A DNA stretch of 33,754 nucleotides from Gemmatimonadales bacterium (GTDB taxonomy: Bacteria; Gemmatimonadota; Gemmatimonadetes; Longimicrobiales; Gaopeijiaceae). The translations under genes and the position numbers were made by a program. The stretch is taken from assembly GCA_007695195.1 (NCBI GenBank), contig REEG01000077.1:1-33754 (forward strand), in the 5' to 3' direction. Below, piece by piece: positions 16,720 to 24,791 of the stretch (the first letter of the stretch is position 1; the number at the start of each line of letters is the position of its first letter). Below the pieces are notes generated by a model. That model saw only the letters and a list, made by a program, of their open reading frames with translations. It was not told where the DNA came from and did not search any database.

Positions 16720-17396
16720 GGAATGCGACGCTCCCGGATGCTTCGGCATCCACGTCGACGCCCATGGCCCCGAGTCCGGCCCCACCCCACCTGACCGGGT
16801 CCGCCGGCCTAGCGCTGGAGGACTTCCGGGCCGGGTGGGGTGGGGAAGACCCCGTCCTCCGCATCCGCGCAGGTGGATCGGAAGGCGGGGGGGCAGCGCC
16901 CGACCTCTTCCTGGGTTTCGTGGAGCGGCGCGAGCCGCTGGAACCTGGAGAGAGTGAGGTGGCTGCCCACCCTTTCCCTGTACGAATTGATCCGGCTTCG
17001 GCCCGGCGTCTGGCTTCCTGGGAGATTCACTTCGGGGAGTCGGACGGTCATCGGGGGTTCCACCTCCGCCCGGGCCAACGCCAGGATCCCTCCTGGTCCA
17101 ACGGAGCCGAGACCTCGCTGGATCGAAAGGTCCAGGCAGTGTTGGATCAACACGTGAATCCCCTCGTGGAAGGACACGGGGGGAGCATTCACCTTCTGAA
17201 CGTCACCCCCGACGGCATCGCCCGCGTGGAAATGCGGGGCGGGTGTCAGGGGTGCGGAGCGGCCCGGGAAACCCTGAACGAACTCGTGACCCGGATCCTC
17301 ATGAAGGACGTCCCTGGGTTGAGCTCAGTGAAGGACGTGACGAATCACGACGCAGGCCAGAACCCTTTCTTCGTTCCCCTTACAGCGGGCCGCTAG
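16716..17396 (+). CDS. nfuA: NfuA-like Fe-S cluster carrier protein
   Basis: Nfu proteins carry [4Fe-4S] clusters to target apoproteins. The 226-residue protein has a C-terminal NifU-like domain (about 136-210) with GHGGSIHLLNVTPDG and the cluster-binding CxxC motif CQGC (177-180), followed by SSVKDVTNHDAGQNPFF, close to the end of E. coli NfuA. The N-terminal half (about 30-125) resembles the degenerate A-type (IscA/HesB-like) domain of NfuA without its cysteines. The first 30 residues are Ala/Pro/Ser-rich. The start overlaps the pufC stop (ATGA), so it is co-translated with the puf operon. A role in supplying clusters to BchX and BchYZ is inference from this place alone. The closest alternative is a stand-alone Nfu with an unrelated N-terminal domain. 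Confidence 0.82.
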   Translation: MRNATLPDASASTSTPMAPSPAPPHLTGSAGLALEDFRAGWGGEDPVLRIRAGGSEGGGAAPDLFLGFVERREPLEPGESEVAAHPFPVRIDPASARRLASWEIHFGESDGHRGFHLRPGQRQDPSWSNGAETSLDRKVQAVLDQHVNPLVEGHGGSIHLLNVTPDGIARVEMRGGCQGCGAARETLNELVTRILMKDVPGLSSVKDVTNHDAGQNPFFVPLTAGR

Positions 17397-17411
17397 CCCG
17401 GGAGAATGGCC

Positions 17412-18212
17412 ATGAGTTGGCTTCTTCCAATTCTGGCGGCGTTGGCCGCCTGGTGGGCCGGAACCCTCACCGTTCTGGTGCTGTCGAGGATCGGTGGGAC
17501 CGGTCGTCGGTTGGCCCTCAGAGGTGGGTGGATCCTGGTCGTACTTCTCATTCCCATGCTGATCCTCCTGCACCCGCAGGACTCTCCGGCGGCGGCCTAT
17601 CTGGGCTTTGCTGCCGGTCTGGCGCTCTGGGGATGGCAGGAACTCCTCTTTCTACAGGGCGTGGCCACCGGATCCCGGAAGGCGCCGTCCCGGCCAGGTC
17701 GGAAGGGGCTGGCGCGGATTCGGGAAGCGTTCGAAGCGATATCCCATCACGAAGTAGGGCTCTTTGCTACGCTTCTGGTGCTGGCGCTCCTGTCCATCGG
17801 AGCGGCTCTCCCTGTTGCACTCTGGACCTTCAGCGCCCTCTGGATCCTTCGCCTGTCCGCGAAGCTGAATCTCTTCTACGGGGTTCCGCACCCCAACGGG
17901 CATCTCTTCCCACCGAGGATCCGCCACCTGGCGTCGTTTATCGGTCGCCCTCGTCGAAGCCTCCCTCTCCTGATCTGTATCGGCGGGTGGTTCGGACTGG
18001 CTACCGGGCTCTTCATCAGTGGCATAGCGCACGAAGGCTCCGGGCTGTCTACCGCCCTCCTTCTTCTGGGCGGGCTGGTTGGGCTCGGTGCCCTGGAGCA
18101 CCTGGCCTTCCTCTTCCGGCTTCCGCTTGAAGAGCTCTGGGGGTGGGATGTGGATGATCCTCCCCAGGGACCCATGCCCCGAGACCGAAAGGCGCTGGAA
18201 GGCTTGTTCTGA
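17412..18212 (+). CDS. puhE: Photosynthetic complex assembly protein PuhE (DUF3623 family)
   Basis: PuhE is a polytopic membrane protein, usually encoded in the puhABCE operon, that helps assembly of the reaction centre; its exact action is not known. The 266-residue protein has about seven hydrophobic segments. The family wording is clear: WWAGTLTVLVLSR, LALWGWQELLFLQGVATG, HHEVGLFATLLVLALLS and LWILRLSAKLNLFYGVPHPN, the last being the strongest signature. I chose ATG at 17412 because GGGAG lies seven bases upstream; ATG at 17406 would add two residues. It starts 15 bp after nfuA, so it is probably part of the puf transcript. It ends 45 bp from the convergent next gene, with no clear terminator. 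Confidence 0.85.
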   Translation: MSWLLPILAALAAWWAGTLTVLVLSRIGGTGRRLALRGGWILVVLLIPMLILLHPQDSPAAAYLGFAAGLALWGWQELLFLQGVATGSRKAPSRPGRKGLARIREAFEAISHHEVGLFATLLVLALLSIGAALPVALWTFSALWILRLSAKLNLFYGVPHPNGHLFPPRIRHLASFIGRPRRSLPLLICIGGWFGLATGLFISGIAHEGSGLSTALLLLGGLVGLGALEHLAFLFRLPLEELWGWDVDDPPQGPMPRDRKALEGLF

Positions 18213-18257
18213 CCCCAGGTCCTCGCCTCTCTCCCCTCGACCCCTCTCAGTCCCTGG

Positions 18258-19616
18258 TCAATCCCTGGGCGGCACCGGAGTCACTTCCGTGACGAAGGGT
18301 GCCAGAGCCTCTTCCAGGGTGGGCCGTCCCAGCACCTGCAGATCGTAACGGATTCGGGTGTGTGGGACGGGAATATCCAGCAGACGTGAGATGTCGATGG
18401 GTGTGCCAACGGCCACCGCCTCCACACCTCCCTCCCGGCAAGCGGTCTCCAGCGTCGCCTGCAGATCCCGGATCTGGGCCTCCCCGTATCCCATGGCCGG
18501 AAGGGCGGCCGAAATGTGGGGGTAGGCGCGAAAGGTCTCCTTGAGCGCGCCGTGGGCGAAGGGGCGGGGATCCACCAACTCCTTGGCGCCGGCCCGTCGG
18601 GCGCCGAGCCACCCGGCGCCGTGGGGCATCCCGCCATGGGTCAGGGTGGGACCGTCTTCCAGCGCCAGGACCCGCCGGCTCCGGAGGATCTCCGGATCGT
18701 CCGGCACCGGGGGGGATGCGGCTTCCAGGATGACGGTGTCCGGCCGCACCCGGCGAATGGTCTCCCGTACGGCGAAGACCTGTTCCGGGTGTGCCGAGTC
18801 CACCTTGTTCACCACCACCACCTGGGCCACGCGCAGGTTCGTCTCACCGGGGTGGTAGCGGACCTCATCGCCGGCGCGGTGTGGATCCACGACACAGATG
18901 GTGAGTTGGCTGGCCAGGAAGGAGGTGTCGTTGTTTCCCCCGTCCCAGAGAAGAACATCGGCTTCGGCCTCGGCGGCTCGTACGATACGCGCGTAGTCCA
19001 CACCGGCCCACACGATACTCCCCGCCTCCAGATGGGGCTCGTACTCTTCCCGCTCCTCAATGGTCACCTGGTGACGGTCCAGGTCGTCGGCATGGGCGAA
19101 GCGTTGGACCGCCTGGGCCTCCAGGTCTCCGTAGGGCATAGGGTGCCGGAGGATCCCCACCCGTATCCCCAGGCTCCGGAGGTGGGCCGCCACCGCCCGC
19201 GCCGTCTGGCTCTTCCCGGCTCCTGTCCGGGATGCCACTACGGATACCGAGGGAAGCCACGACCGGACCTGGGTGCGGCGAGTGCCCAGAAGCGCGAAGT
19301 CGGCCCTGGCCGCATTCACCCGGCTGGCCAGATGCATGACCTCCTCGTGGGAGATGTCCGAGTACGCCATGACGCACCGTTCCACCTCGAACTCGGCGAT
19401 GAGGCTCTCCAATTCACTCTCCGGGTGGATGGGGATGCCGTCGGGGTAGAGAGGGCCGGCGAGGGCAGGGGGATAGCGCCGATTCGTGATGTTGGGGATC
19501 TGCTGGGCCGTGAAGGCCACTACCTCGCTGCCATCGTCTTCCCGGAAGACCATGTTGAAGTTGTGGAAGTCTCGTCCGGCGGCGCCGAGGATCAGGGTGC
19601 GGATGCGACTGGCCAT
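18258..19616 (-). CDS. CpgS-like GTPase (cyclic 2,3-diphosphoglycerate synthetase family)
   Basis: The 452-residue protein resembles cyclic 2,3-diphosphoglycerate synthetase and related P-loop NTPases. It starts with a Rossmann-like segment, RTLILGAAGRDFHNFN. A P-loop SRTGAGKSQ lies at about 129-137, with LLWDGGNNDTSF as the Walker B region and VVVNKVD as a G4-like motif. In methanogens the enzyme makes a cyclic phosphoglycerate used as a thermoprotectant and reserve; bacterial homologues are mostly uncharacterised, so the substrate here is open. The ATG at 19616 is preceded by GGAGA at good spacing. It converges on puhE and has no visible link to photosynthesis. The C-terminal third carries no motif that I recognise. 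Confidence 0.7.
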   Translation of the reverse strand: MASRIRTLILGAAGRDFHNFNMVFREDDGSEVVAFTAQQIPNITNRRYPPALAGPLYPDGIPIHPESELESLIAEFEVERCVMAYSDISHEEVMHLASRVNAARADFALLGTRRTQVRSWLPSVSVVASRTGAGKSQTARAVAAHLRSLGIRVGILRHPMPYGDLEAQAVQRFAHADDLDRHQVTIEEREEYEPHLEAGSIVWAGVDYARIVRAAEAEADVLLWDGGNNDTSFLASQLTICVVDPHRAGDEVRYHPGETNLRVAQVVVVNKVDSAHPEQVFAVRETIRRVRPDTVILEAASPPVPDDPEILRSRRVLALEDGPTLTHGGMPHGAGWLGARRAGAKELVDPRPFAHGALKETFRAYPHISAALPAMGYGEAQIRDLQATLETACREGGVEAVAVGTPIDISRLLDIPVPHTRIRYDLQVLGRPTLEEALAPFVTEVTPVPPRD

Positions 19617-19997
19617 GGATTTCTCCGGTGGGACGGGAAGGGACCGGGTAGGAGGGCTGATGCTCCAGCTTTCCGACCAAGGTCGACCGGCGGAGCGCCA
19701 CTGCGCAACATCCCGCCCTCAGGCCGCCCCTGGGCCTTGTTCCTCGTGCCCTGTGTGCTCGGGACCCGGTTGGCGAGGGCCAGGTCAGGGGGTATAAGGC
19801 GGTTGCGCGAAGACTGGGGTCCATATAAGGCAGAAATCCCTCACGGACGGGCCGGCCGGGGTGAAGGGCCAGTCCGGAGCGCACCCATGTACGCCGGGAA
19901 GTCGTTATCCTTTTCCCGCATCCGTTTCGCCGGCACCATTGATCGGAGGGCCGCGGCCCCGCAGGTACGGCGCACATTCAACTTGCATCCGGAGACC
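19617..19997. other. Divergent intergenic region with repeated TATAAGGC elements
   Basis: This 381-bp spacer separates the CpgS-like gene (minus) from the porin-like gene (plus). It holds two copies of TATAAGGC, at 19793-19800 and 19824-19831, 31 bp apart, each with a TTG-containing hexamer upstream. I see no credible gene; short frames in it lack ribosome-binding sites and family likeness. Confidence 0.5.
19770..19798 (+). promoter_or_regulatory. Candidate sigma-70-like promoter upstream of the porin-like gene
   Basis: TTGGCG (19770-19775) and TATAAG (19793-19798) are spaced by 17 bp, with 4/6 and 5/6 matches to the consensus. A second, less well spaced pair, TTGCGC (19803-19808) and TATAAG (19824-19829), follows with a 15-bp spacer. 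Either would give a leader of roughly 160-200 bases before the ATG at 19998. Confidence 0.4.
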
Positions 19998-21131
19998 ATG
20001 GATTCCATTCGCCCCCTCCTCATCGTCATTCTCACCCTCTCGTCCCTTGTACTCCTCATTCCCGGCACGTGGCAGGCGCTGGAGGCCCAGACGCCTCCTA
20101 CTCCGGGAACGGTGGTCACAGTGCACGACGATGTGACCTTCCGGTTCGGAGGGGTCATCCAACCCCGACTCAGTTGGACCCGGGATCACCTGGCTGATGA
20201 AGAGGCGCTGGGCTTCGGTATCCGTCGCTACCGTCTCTATACTCTGGTGGACGTAGGAGACCGCATCGGACTCTTCGCCCAGCTCGAGGGAGGGGCGGCG
20301 GCCGGGTCCACCGCATGGATCGATCTCGAGGCCTCTCTCCGCCTCGACGAGACATGGGACATCTATGCCGGGCGGATCATCGGACCCCAGCCCCGGGCCT
20401 ACGCCCTCACCCTCCTTCCCCTCCTCGATGGGATCGACCGCCCGGTCATCACCGTTGCATGGGCCAATCGGACGTTGGGAGCCGACGGCCGTACCTATGG
20501 GGCCGGACTCCGGGGCCGGGGGGCGGACTGGGAGGCCCGGGCCGTGGTGCATAGCGGCACCAACCAGCGAAACATCCGTGGCGAGATCGCCGATGAACGG
20601 CCCGCCCGTCCCCAGGGGACCGGCCTTGCCACTGCCGGCTACCTGACCTGGCGCCCTGCCGGTGTGGACGGGCTCGAGCTCGGTGGTCATGTGGGGTACA
20701 ACCGGTCACGAAATGCCCTGACCCGGGCCGACGGCCGGGGCCGCGCCTATACCGACGGCAGCCTCCACCTCTACTGGGGCGCCGACCCCGGGAGTCAGCC
20801 GGTGCGGGTCAAGGCCGAAGCCGTGGGAATCGCCTGGGAATCGCTTGAAGGGGTCTCGGACCGTTCCTTCGCCGGTGTGTCGGTGCTGGGCGCCCTCGGA
20901 GTCCGGGAATGGGCCGAGCTCATGGCCCGCATCGAGCGCATGCAGGACTCCGCCCCCGGACCCGCCGCGACCCAGACCATCCTCATGGGCGGGGTCAACC
21001 TGAGTCGCAGCGCGGCCACCAGCGGCTTCAATCGCGAGAAGCTCACCATCGGATGGTCGGTACGTCAGGGAGAGGGTGGAAGCGACGCCCGCCGCCATCA
21101 GTTGGCGGTCCAGGGTCAGGTGGTTTTCTGA
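19998..21131 (+). CDS. Porin-like outer-membrane beta-barrel protein
   Basis: The 377-residue protein begins with a signal peptide (hydrophobic stretch about residues 5-24, cleavage probably after LEAQ or nearby). The mature part resembles phosphate-selective porin O/P-type barrels: FRFGGVIQPRLSWTRD, then FGIRRYRLYTLVDVGDRIGLFAQLEGG, and many alternating strands ending in a final aromatic residue (QGQVVF), which is the usual signal for barrel insertion. GGAG lies just before the ATG. The frame stays open far upstream, antisense to the CpgS-like gene, but that part is not coding. It ends overlapping the last bases of the convergent hydrolase gene. The substrate cannot be told. Confidence 0.72.
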   Translation: MDSIRPLLIVILTLSSLVLLIPGTWQALEAQTPPTPGTVVTVHDDVTFRFGGVIQPRLSWTRDHLADEEALGFGIRRYRLYTLVDVGDRIGLFAQLEGGAAAGSTAWIDLEASLRLDETWDIYAGRIIGPQPRAYALTLLPLLDGIDRPVITVAWANRTLGADGRTYGAGLRGRGADWEARAVVHSGTNQRNIRGEIADERPARPQGTGLATAGYLTWRPAGVDGLELGGHVGYNRSRNALTRADGRGRAYTDGSLHLYWGADPGSQPVRVKAEAVGIAWESLEGVSDRSFAGVSVLGALGVREWAELMARIERMQDSAPGPAATQTILMGGVNLSRSAATSGFNREKLTIGWSVRQGEGGSDARRHQLAVQGQVVF

Positions 21132-22363
21132 GTCCCCAGGCGGGTCGACACCTTCACGCCACTCTCCAGGGAGCGGTGGACGGGGCAGCGGTCCGCGATC
21201 TGGAGTAGCCGCTCGCGCTGCTCGTCATCCAGGGGGCCGTGCAGGACCAACTCCCGTTCCAGATGGTCGGTGCGAGGATCGGCGTCGGGGTCCCGGGGGC
21301 GTCGCTTCTGCTTGGTGTGGTCCAGGTGGACCTCCACATCTTCCAGGGGCCACCCCTTCCGGTCGGCGTACATGCGCAGCGTGATGGTGGTGCAGCTGCC
21401 CAGCGCCGCCGCCAGGAGTTCGTAGGGGGTGGGGCCGGTGTCATCGCCGCCCAACGAGACCGGTTCGTCGGCTCGGAGCGCGTGACTCCGGGCCGCGATG
21501 CGGGTCCGGTACCCCGTGGCTCCGGTCTGTACCCGGACCCGCCGGTCTTCGGTCTGTACCTCATCACCCGGCTCTGCCTTCGCCTCCGCCGCCCCCGCCG
21601 CCTCCACGAGGTACCGGCCGGCCCAGGCGGCCAGCACGGAGCCCACGTAGAGCGAGTCCTCCTCCCGCATGAGGAGGTGGTCCGCATGGTCCAGCGAAAC
21701 GAAGCTCTTGGGGTGGCGGGCCGCCTGATAGATCCGGGCGGCGTTGTCGATCCCCACCACCTGATCCGTCGGGGAGTGGAAGATCAGGAGCGGGCGGCGG
21801 AGTTCGCCCAGGATCGCCTCCATGTTCCGGCCTTCCAGATCCTTCAGGAAGTCGCTTCGGATGGTGAAGCTGCGTCCGGCGATACTGACCTGGGCATCGC
21901 CCTCTTCCTGGATCGTCTCCAGCGACCCCTCGAAGAGCCCCTTCACGTGCTCCGGGTCGAAGGGAGAGCCGATGGTGGCCACGGCCCGGACCTTGGGGAG
22001 CTGAGCGGCGGCCTGGATGACGGCGGCCCCCCCCAGGGAATGGCCGATGAGCACCGATGGGCTGTGCCACTCTTCTTCCATGTACCGGGCTGCGGCCAGG
22101 AGGTCGTCCACATTGGACGAGAAGTCCGTGTCCGCGAAGTCCCCGTCGCTCTCGCCAAGTCCGGTGAAGTCGAAGCGGAGGACGGCGAAGCCCCGCTGGG
22201 TGAGCGCCCGGCTGATGTTCACCGCCGGCTTCAGATCCTTGGAGCAGGTGAAGCAGTGAGCGAAGAGGGCGCAGGCGCGGGGCTCACCGACCTCAGGGAG
22301 GCTCAGGCGAGCGGTGAGGTTATGACCGAGGGCGCCGGGGAAGGTGACCGGAAGATTCTTCAT
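21116..22363 (-). CDS. Bifunctional alpha/beta hydrolase / OsmC-family peroxidase fusion
   Basis: The 415-residue protein joins two domains. Residues 1-255 are an alpha/beta hydrolase with LFAHCFTC, FDFTGLGESDGDF, the nucleophile elbow IGHSLGG (S109), D200 in HSPTDQVVG and H226/H229 in LDHADHL. Residues about 265-415 are an OsmC/Ohr-like domain with GPTPYELLAAALGSCTTITLRMYA (C324 at its end) and C393 in ADRCPVHRSLE, the pair expected for thiol-based reduction of organic hydroperoxides. This fusion is known in several phyla. The ATG at 22363 lacks a clear ribosome-binding site; longer starts add only low-complexity sequence. The 3' end overlaps the porin-like gene by 16 bases. A role in oxidative stress is plausible for an oxygen-exposed phototroph. 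Confidence 0.85.
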   Translation of the reverse strand: MKNLPVTFPGALGHNLTARLSLPEVGEPRACALFAHCFTCSKDLKPAVNISRALTQRGFAVLRFDFTGLGESDGDFADTDFSSNVDDLLAAARYMEEEWHSPSVLIGHSLGGAAVIQAAAQLPKVRAVATIGSPFDPEHVKGLFEGSLETIQEEGDAQVSIAGRSFTIRSDFLKDLEGRNMEAILGELRRPLLIFHSPTDQVVGIDNAARIYQAARHPKSFVSLDHADHLLMREEDSLYVGSVLAAWAGRYLVEAAGAAEAKAEPGDEVQTEDRRVRVQTGATGYRTRIAARSHALRADEPVSLGGDDTGPTPYELLAAALGSCTTITLRMYADRKGWPLEDVEVHLDHTKQKRRPRDPDADPRTDHLERELVLHGPLDDEQRERLLQIADRCPVHRSLESGVKVSTRLGTQKTT

Positions 22364-22661
22364 GGAATGGGAGGCGGTGGAATGGGAGGGGCAGGCTTTG
22401 GGGATGGCGGGGGGAGGTTGCCGCCGAGTGGTTCCTGGTCCGGAACCACCCGGTTCCAAAGATGGCCAGGGCTCTCCTTCACTTCCAGGGCAGGATGCCC
22501 TTGATGCGGTTTCACGTTACTCTTGAGCCGTGCCGGATCGAGCGCGCTCCGAGGCACCGGAGAGTGCCGCCGGCCCCGGGTCCCATCCTGGGACGGCGCT
22601 CACAGACAGCTCTTGGTCACGTCCGGCCTGCCTTCAACGTCCCCGCCGCTACGGCACCCCT
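22364..22661. other. Divergent intergenic region, no clear signals
   Basis: This 298-bp spacer lies between the hydrolase-OsmC gene (minus) and the type III polyketide synthase gene (plus). I see no convincing promoter, repeat or RNA gene. The polyketide synthase frame is open from 22530, so part of this could be an N-terminal extension. Confidence 0.35.
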
Positions 22662-23774
22662 ATGCCCGTCTTTCTCCACGGACTCACCACTGCAGTGCCG
22701 GAACCCGAGTACGATCAGGGGTGGACCTGTGATCTGGTGCAGGAGCACGCCACCGAGCGGCGCGGGGTCCGCAGGATCATCCGGAGCATCTACCGGAATT
22801 CGGGGATTCGGAAGCGCCACAGCGTCATCGACGACTGGAGCGACACCGTCCGGGACCCCCTCTTCTTCGACTCGGAGGGGCAGCTCCGTCCCACGCCCGG
22901 CACCGCCCGTCGCAATGAGGTCTACACCCGTGAGGCACGGCGTCTCTTCGTGGATCTGGCACGGAAGCTGGTGCGGGACACCCCGGGGTTTACGGCGTCC
23001 GACGTCACCCACGTGATCACGGTGTCATGTACCGGATTCTTCGCGCCGGGTCCCGACTACCATGTGGTGCGCGCCCTTGGCCTCCCTGGGACCACGCAGC
23101 GTTACCATGTGGGGTTCATGGGGTGCTACGCCGCATTCCAGGGGCTTCGGATGGCCCACGCCTTCTGCCGCAGCGATCCGGAGGCGGTTGTGCTGGTCCT
23201 GAGCGTGGAACTCTGTACCCTGCATCTCAAGTTCACAGAGGATACGGATGAGCTCATCGCCGGAGCGGTCTTCGCCGACGGAGGCGCCGGAGCCCTGGTG
23301 AGTGCACGGGAACCACACCCGGGCGCCGCAGGCCCCGCCGTGGAACTCGAGTCGTTCCACACCGCCCTCACCGAGGAAGGAGAGGAGGATATGGCCTGGA
23401 CCATCGGGGACCAGGGATTCCGGATGCGGCTCTCCACCTACGTTCCCGAGATCATCCGGACCAATCTGGCCCCGGTTCTGACAGATCTCCTGGGGCGTAG
23501 CGGGGTGGAGGCGTCCGAGGTGGATCATTTCGCCATCCATCCCGGCGGTCGAGCCATCCTGGACAAGGTTGAGGCCACCCTGGGGATGGCCGAAGGGGGC
23601 CTCCTGGCCTCTCGCCGCGTGTTGCAGGAATTCGGGAATATGAGCAGTGCCACCATTCTCTTCGTGCTGGACGAGCTCCTTCGAGGCGGCGGGGTCCAAT
23701 CGGGAGATCGGATCCTGGCCATGGCCTTCGGGCCCGGGCTCACCATTGAATCGGGCCTCTTCCGGGCCCCCTGA
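22662..23774 (+). CDS. Type III polyketide synthase (chalcone/stilbene synthase-like)
   Basis: Type III polyketide synthases extend an acyl-CoA starter with malonyl-CoA and cyclise it, giving for example alkylresorcinols, alkylpyrones or phloroglucinols. The 370-residue protein has the catalytic triad: C155 in HVGFMGCYAAFQGLR, H293 in FAIHPGGRAIL and N326 in FGNMSSATILFVL. VITVSCTGFFAPGPDY and FGPGLTIESGLF (residues about 356-367) also fit. ATG at 22662 starts the homologous part but has no ribosome-binding site; a GTG at 22530 would add 44 low-complexity residues. It starts 23 bp upstream of sbtA on the same strand. The product cannot be read from sequence. No companion tailoring enzyme (such as a methyltransferase) follows. 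Confidence 0.9.
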   Translation: MPVFLHGLTTAVPEPEYDQGWTCDLVQEHATERRGVRRIIRSIYRNSGIRKRHSVIDDWSDTVRDPLFFDSEGQLRPTPGTARRNEVYTREARRLFVDLARKLVRDTPGFTASDVTHVITVSCTGFFAPGPDYHVVRALGLPGTTQRYHVGFMGCYAAFQGLRMAHAFCRSDPEAVVLVLSVELCTLHLKFTEDTDELIAGAVFADGGAGALVSAREPHPGAAGPAVELESFHTALTEEGEEDMAWTIGDQGFRMRLSTYVPEIIRTNLAPVLTDLLGRSGVEASEVDHFAIHPGGRAILDKVEATLGMAEGGLLASRRVLQEFGNMSSATILFVLDELLRGGGVQSGDRILAMAFGPGLTIESGLFRAP

Positions 23775-23797
23775 CCGCAACGCCCCGTCCACGAACC

Positions 23798-24790
23798 ATG
23801 GCCGAGATCCTCGCCACCAACCTCCTCTCGCCGGTGGTCCTGGCCTTCGCCCTCGGGGCGCTGGCCACCCTGGTCAAGAGCGACCTGGAGTTTCCCGAGC
23901 CCCTCTACCAGGCGCTCTCCATCTACCTGCTCCTGGCCATCGGGCTGAAGGGAGGGGCGGCGCTGGCCGTCACCCCCATGTCCGTGGTCTGGGCGCCGGC
24001 GGCCATGACCCTCTTCCTGGGCGCGCTGACCCCCGTGACGGCCTTCGTCATTCTCCGGTACGTGGGGAAGATGGACCGGATCAACGCCGGAGCCCTGGCC
24101 GCCCACTACGGATCGGTCTCGGCGGTAACCTTCCTGGCGGCCATCGCCTTTGCCGAAGCCACGGGAGCGCCGGCCGAGGGGTTCATGCCGGCCCTGGTGG
24201 CCCTCCTGGAAGTCCCGGCCATCGGGGTGGGGCTCCTTCTGGCCCGCATGGGGGCCAGATCCTCCACCGATGCTCCCACCAAGGACCCCCAGGGCACGCC
24301 CACCTGGGTGCTGGCCGCCCATGAGGTCCTCACCGGGCGGAGCATCGTGCTGCTGGTTGGGGGACTTCTCATCGGATGGATCTCCGGTCCGGCCCGGATG
24401 GCGGAGGTGGAGCCCTTCTTCACCGCCATCTTCCCTGGCGTCCTCAGCCTCTTTCTCCTGGAGATGGGGCTGGTGGCGGCGCGGCGACTGCGGGACCTGA
24501 GGGAGACCGGCGTCTTCCTGGTGCTGTTCGGCACGCTGGTTCCGGTGCTCCACGGTGCACTGGGAGTATGGGGAGGCACGGTGGCCGGACTGTCGGTGAG
24601 CGGCGCAGCCGTTTTCGGGACCCTGGTGGCTTCCGCTTCCTACATTGCCGCTCCTGCCGCCGTGCGGGTGGCGCTCCCGGAAGCAAAGCCCAGCCTGTAC
24701 CTTACGGCATCCCTGGGGATCACCTTCCCATTCAATCTGGTGTTTGGGATCCCCATCTTCTTCGCCATGGCTCGCTTCATCGGAGGGTGA
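23798..24790 (+). CDS. sbtA: SbtA-type sodium-dependent bicarbonate transporter
   Basis: SbtA proteins import bicarbonate with Na+ across the inner membrane. The 330-residue protein has about ten hydrophobic segments in two inverted halves. Family wording includes LSPVVLAFALGALATLVKSDL at the start, YLLLAIGLKGG, INAGALAAHYGSVSAVTFLAA (the conserved SVS substrate-site segment) and ITFPFNLVFGIPI near the end. The soluble loop in the middle (about 148-170) matches the site where the partner SbtB docks. The gene sits directly before an sbtB-like gene (1 bp gap), which supports the call. There is no strong ribosome-binding site. No carbon-fixation gene is visible in the window, so its job may be anaplerotic supply. 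Confidence 0.88.
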   Translation: MAEILATNLLSPVVLAFALGALATLVKSDLEFPEPLYQALSIYLLLAIGLKGGAALAVTPMSVVWAPAAMTLFLGALTPVTAFVILRYVGKMDRINAGALAAHYGSVSAVTFLAAIAFAEATGAPAEGFMPALVALLEVPAIGVGLLLARMGARSSTDAPTKDPQGTPTWVLAAHEVLTGRSIVLLVGGLLIGWISGPARMAEVEPFFTAIFPGVLSLFLLEMGLVAARRLRDLRETGVFLVLFGTLVPVLHGALGVWGGTVAGLSVSGAAVFGTLVASASYIAAPAAVRVALPEAKPSLYLTASLGITFPFNLVFGIPIFFAMARFIGG

Positions 24791-24791
24791 C

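Noticed and set aside
18516-19997. Long in-frame extension upstream of the porin-like gene
   Set aside because: It is antisense to the CpgS-like gene; the signal peptide and ribosome-binding site fix the start at 19998.
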